A DNA stretch of 64,000 bases, taken from the NCBI RefSeq assembly GCF_963678635.1, contig NC_087069.1:310001-374000 (forward strand), written 5' to 3'. Made by a program: the position numbers and the translations under genes. Source of the DNA: Symsagittifera roscoffensis (lineage: Eukaryota; Xenacoelomorpha; Acoela; Convolutidae). Each line of letters opens with the position of its first letter. The stretch's first letter is position 1. The notes beneath the pieces are model-generated. The model was not told where the DNA came from. It ran no database searches and saw nothing but the letters and a program-made list of their open reading frames with translations. Shown piece by piece: positions 61,575-64,000 of this stretch.

Positions 61575-62534
61575 CAAATCGAAAGCAATTAAGGACTTAC
61601 CTGTTCCAAAGAACTTGAAAGAGTTAGGATCATTTTTCGGATCTATAAATCAGTAAAACAAGTTTAGTTTGTCACGAATTTAGCCTCTATAGGAAGCCCA
61701 CTTTGACCGCTTCTCAATAAGAAATCGATCTTCCAATGGAACGACGACCCTACGAAAGCGTTTGAGAAAATAAAACAAGAAAATGTAAATCTAACAGAGA
61801 ATAACCATTTTGATGTAAAACGCAAGACTAGAGTAAAAACGGACGCATCTCACAATGGTTTGGGAGCTTCCCTCGAACAACTCCTTGGGAATGACTGGAA
61901 AACAATTTCTTTTGCCTCACGTTTTTTAAACCCACACGAGTCAAAAAATTCTACGAATGAGCTCGAATTGTTAGGGGTCGTATGCGCCGTCGAACACTAC
62001 AAAAACTACCTTTACGGATCGGAATTCGAAGTAATTATTCACCACAAACCTTTACTTTCCGCCCTCTTACCAAATCACGGAAATAAAGCATATCATAGTA
62101 GATTAACAAGATGAGTTGACAGATTGTTACCTTTTAATTTTACAATCAAACATCTAGCAGGAAAGAATGTGGGCTTCACTGACCTTATTTCTAGGATTCC
62201 ATTTGGAAAAGCCCTCCCAATATCTCATTACGACGAAGAATTTGTAGTGGCAAATAATAATAAGATTAACAAATCAATTAATCCGTCGGAGAAACAAAGA
62301 ATTACCTGCTCAGCCATTGGTTCTAATCTGGAAAATTCCGATTACGCTAAATTACATAATTACTTAATAGCGTCAGTACTAAAACTAATAAACTCGACTT
62401 TCCCAATTTGTTCATCTAATCATAATAGAACGGAATTTTGTACTTCAAATTGTATTCCGACGGATTATTCAAACACGACCCCAATAATTATTTCTATTTC
62501 TAATCCCGCATTTTTTTTACTTCTTAATTCCTAA
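61575..62534 (+). pseudogene. Gypsy RNase H and linker remnant
   Basis: After broken connection sequence (61575-61830), RNase H is seen as KTDASHNGLGASLEQL (about 61838-61885; the D of the first catalytic block lies just before the frame's ATG) and FEVIIHHKPLLSALL, where the expected SDHK is IHHK. A stop at 62112-62114 separates the next frame, 62124-62534, which has FNFTIKHLAGKNVGFTDLIS and HYDEEFVVA, the RNase H tail and linker to integrase. Confidence 0.75.
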
Positions 62535-62697
62535 TTGTAGATTGGTTAACTCGCCGAAGGATAACAAAATTGTAGATACTGTTAATATGCATAATAAGAA
62601 TATTGTAATTAATCCCTCTACTTTCGGTATTTCAGTAGATTAAGATCTCCCGCTATTACCTGACCACGCTAATCTCGTTAAAAAATACCGTGAAAAC

Positions 62698-63108
62698 TTG
62701 AAGTTGCCGGATCGACCCTTGGACTTGAACATCCTTTTTAACGCCAAATTGGTAGCCCTTTTGACAGAAGACGACCCCAAGTTGAACCCGATAGTCAAAG
62801 CACTTCAAAACAAAGTGGAGAAGATTAATGCAAATTCCCCTTACTTTAAACACTTCACCAGAGATTTACACGAATCCGACGGATTGTTATACATGGACGA
62901 TAAACTAGTTTTACTTTTTACCCTGAGAAACGCGATGATGAAGACACTCCATGCAACTTATCCAGGTCAATTCGGAATGAAGTATTTGGCCCAATACATC
63001 TGGTGGCCTCATATTAACAGGCAAATTTACTTTCATGGCATAAACTGCTCAGAATGCACATCGGCGGGTAAGATTTTGAAAACTGTTATCACAAATTCGA
63101 AAAACTAG
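62698..63108 (+). pseudogene. Gypsy integrase N-terminal remnant
   Basis: A 136-residue frame with LLYMDDKLV, then the zinc-binding HHCC region. The first His is in TLHATYPG, the second expected His is Tyr, and the Cys pair is CSECTSAGK. The stop at 63106-63108 ends it before the catalytic core. Confidence 0.75.
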
Positions 63109-64000
63109 TGAACTTCCTCCAATATCGGAACCAAACGATTAACTTAACTTAGTCTTCGCCGGACCCTTGGATTCCTATTGGGGGTCAAACAATTATATTT
63201 TACTTTGAATTGATAGATTTTCCAAATTTCCGTCGGCAAAAATTACGTCTTCTATTTCTTTAAAAACAGTTATCGAATTTTTATAGGATTATATATTTCT
63301 ACATGGTATATCGTTTTCAACAAGGGTAGACCACGCGACTTGCTTTACAAGCCAAAATTTTAAATTACTCTGTGATTCGAACAATATTTAAAAATATTTT
63401 GTACAGTAGGTGACCATCGTTCCAACGGATTAGTCGAAAAATTGGTACACACTGTAAAATTTAAACTACTTGCTATTTCACAAGAACATCAAAAATGTAC
63501 ACTTCAAAACGCCGTTTCAAAGATTATCTGGAATTTACGTTCATCTTACTAATCCAAAATCAAATGTTCTCCTTTGGAATCCATTATAACAGAAAACCAA
63601 ATATAATTTGGAAGCAATTAGTTTCTGGTAAACCTTTCTTTGGAATTTTAGACAAAGGGAATTCTATCTTGTCCAAAGAACGAGCAAATAACTGGAATTC
63701 GGACGATAGACTCGAGGATGGAAACAAGGACGACTTGGTAGCGAAAAAGAACCAAACGCCGATCGAAAAAGGCTATGACACTGACTACGCCTCATCCTCG
63801 AAAACCAAGTCCGATAGAATATCCCTTCAAAGCCCCTTCAAAGGTAAAACCCTTCGGAAAAAAAATGGTAACATCAATCGAGACTGTTTCTATCAGGAAC
63901 TAAACAAAAGAATCATAAATTCGTCTACTTCGACAGTAGAATTATCCGACGGAAAAATAATACGAAAGTCGGACATTGCGATTCCTAAATCTACCTCGAA
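63109..64000 (+). pseudogene. Gypsy integrase core and C-terminus, heavily decayed
   Basis: No long frame, but short phrases match the relative: FAGPLDSYWG (core start), then DHRSNGLVEKLVHTVKFKL near 63412-63470, equivalent to DHRATGMVERTIGSIK with the catalytic Glu retained. Stops separate them. The remaining sequence to the window end is probably the Pol tail. Confidence 0.6.

Larger units (their letters stand above)
58776..64000 (+). mobile_element. Decayed Ty3/gypsy element, 5' part (continues past window)
   Basis: Order on the + strand: tentative 5' LTR, primer-binding-like TGGCGCAGTC (58934), gag fragments, protease, RT, RNase H, linker, integrase. Protein blocks are recognisably related to the element at 15.5-21.6 kb (for example HYDEEFVVA versus RYDESFIVA, and the same protease and RT phrasing), but stops and frameshifts are frequent. 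No 3' LTR is present before 64000. Confidence 0.88.

Noticed and set aside
1-64000. CRISPR arrays, bacterial operons, rRNA or tRNA genes
   Set aside because: No regularly spaced short repeats, no ribosome-binding-site-led operons and no conserved RNA sequences were seen; content is eukaryotic.

Overview
This window is AT-rich animal (metazoan) nuclear DNA. It has GT-AG introns, one small host gene of the claudin/PMP22 four-transmembrane type on the + strand, and very little other host coding sequence. Nearly everything else is transposable elements and their duplications. I cannot name the species. Three introns, all in phase 1, and the W..W..C..C claudin signature support an animal genome, perhaps a tunicate or another invertebrate.

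Layout. 0.87-4.67 kb is a broken CR1/Jockey-like LINE (- strand). 5.27-7.02 kb holds two non-autonomous DNA transposons: a hAT-type MITE with an 8-bp target duplication and a 731-bp foldback with mariner-like TA flanks. 6.73-16.38 kb is a segmental triplication of about 3.8 kb that carries host exon 1 three times and also copies the tail of a neighbouring Ty3/gypsy element. That element (15526-21568, - strand) has 209-bp LTRs and a GTTA target duplication, and it carries frameshifts. 21.6-28.1 kb is intron with host exon 2 (23840-24040) and diverged dispersed repeats.

The centrepiece is 28119-51349 (- strand). It is a single LTR retroelement of 23.2 kb with 410-411-bp LTRs (TG...CA) and a GAAT target duplication, sitting inside the second intron of the claudin-like gene. 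It encodes Gag, a long intact Ty3-type Pol (protease, RT, RNase H, integrase with a GPY motif), a 704-residue secreted glycoprotein resembling negative-strand RNA-virus glycoproteins rather than a retroviral Env, and several unrecognised proteins. Genes downstream of pol lie in a chain in which each frame is -1 relative to the previous one, mostly with short overlaps. One 376-codon member seems to have no methionine codon. Gag and pol share one frame but are separated by stop codons. A 3737-bp tandem duplication has doubled the gag region, and the leader contains its own 555-bp tandem repeat.

51.4-58.8 kb has host exon 3 (51715-51944), a decayed hAT transposase, MITE remnants, a palindrome-rich foldback element and a possible alternative or paralogous exon 3 (58457-58573). 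58.8-64.0 kb is the 5' part of a decayed Ty3/gypsy element on the + strand, related to the one at 15.5-21.6 kb; its 3' end lies outside the window.

The host gene spans at least 44 kb for about 213 codons, because three waves of retroelement insertion and a local duplication expanded its introns. The most unusual biology is the gene-rich, glycoprotein-bearing giant LTR element.
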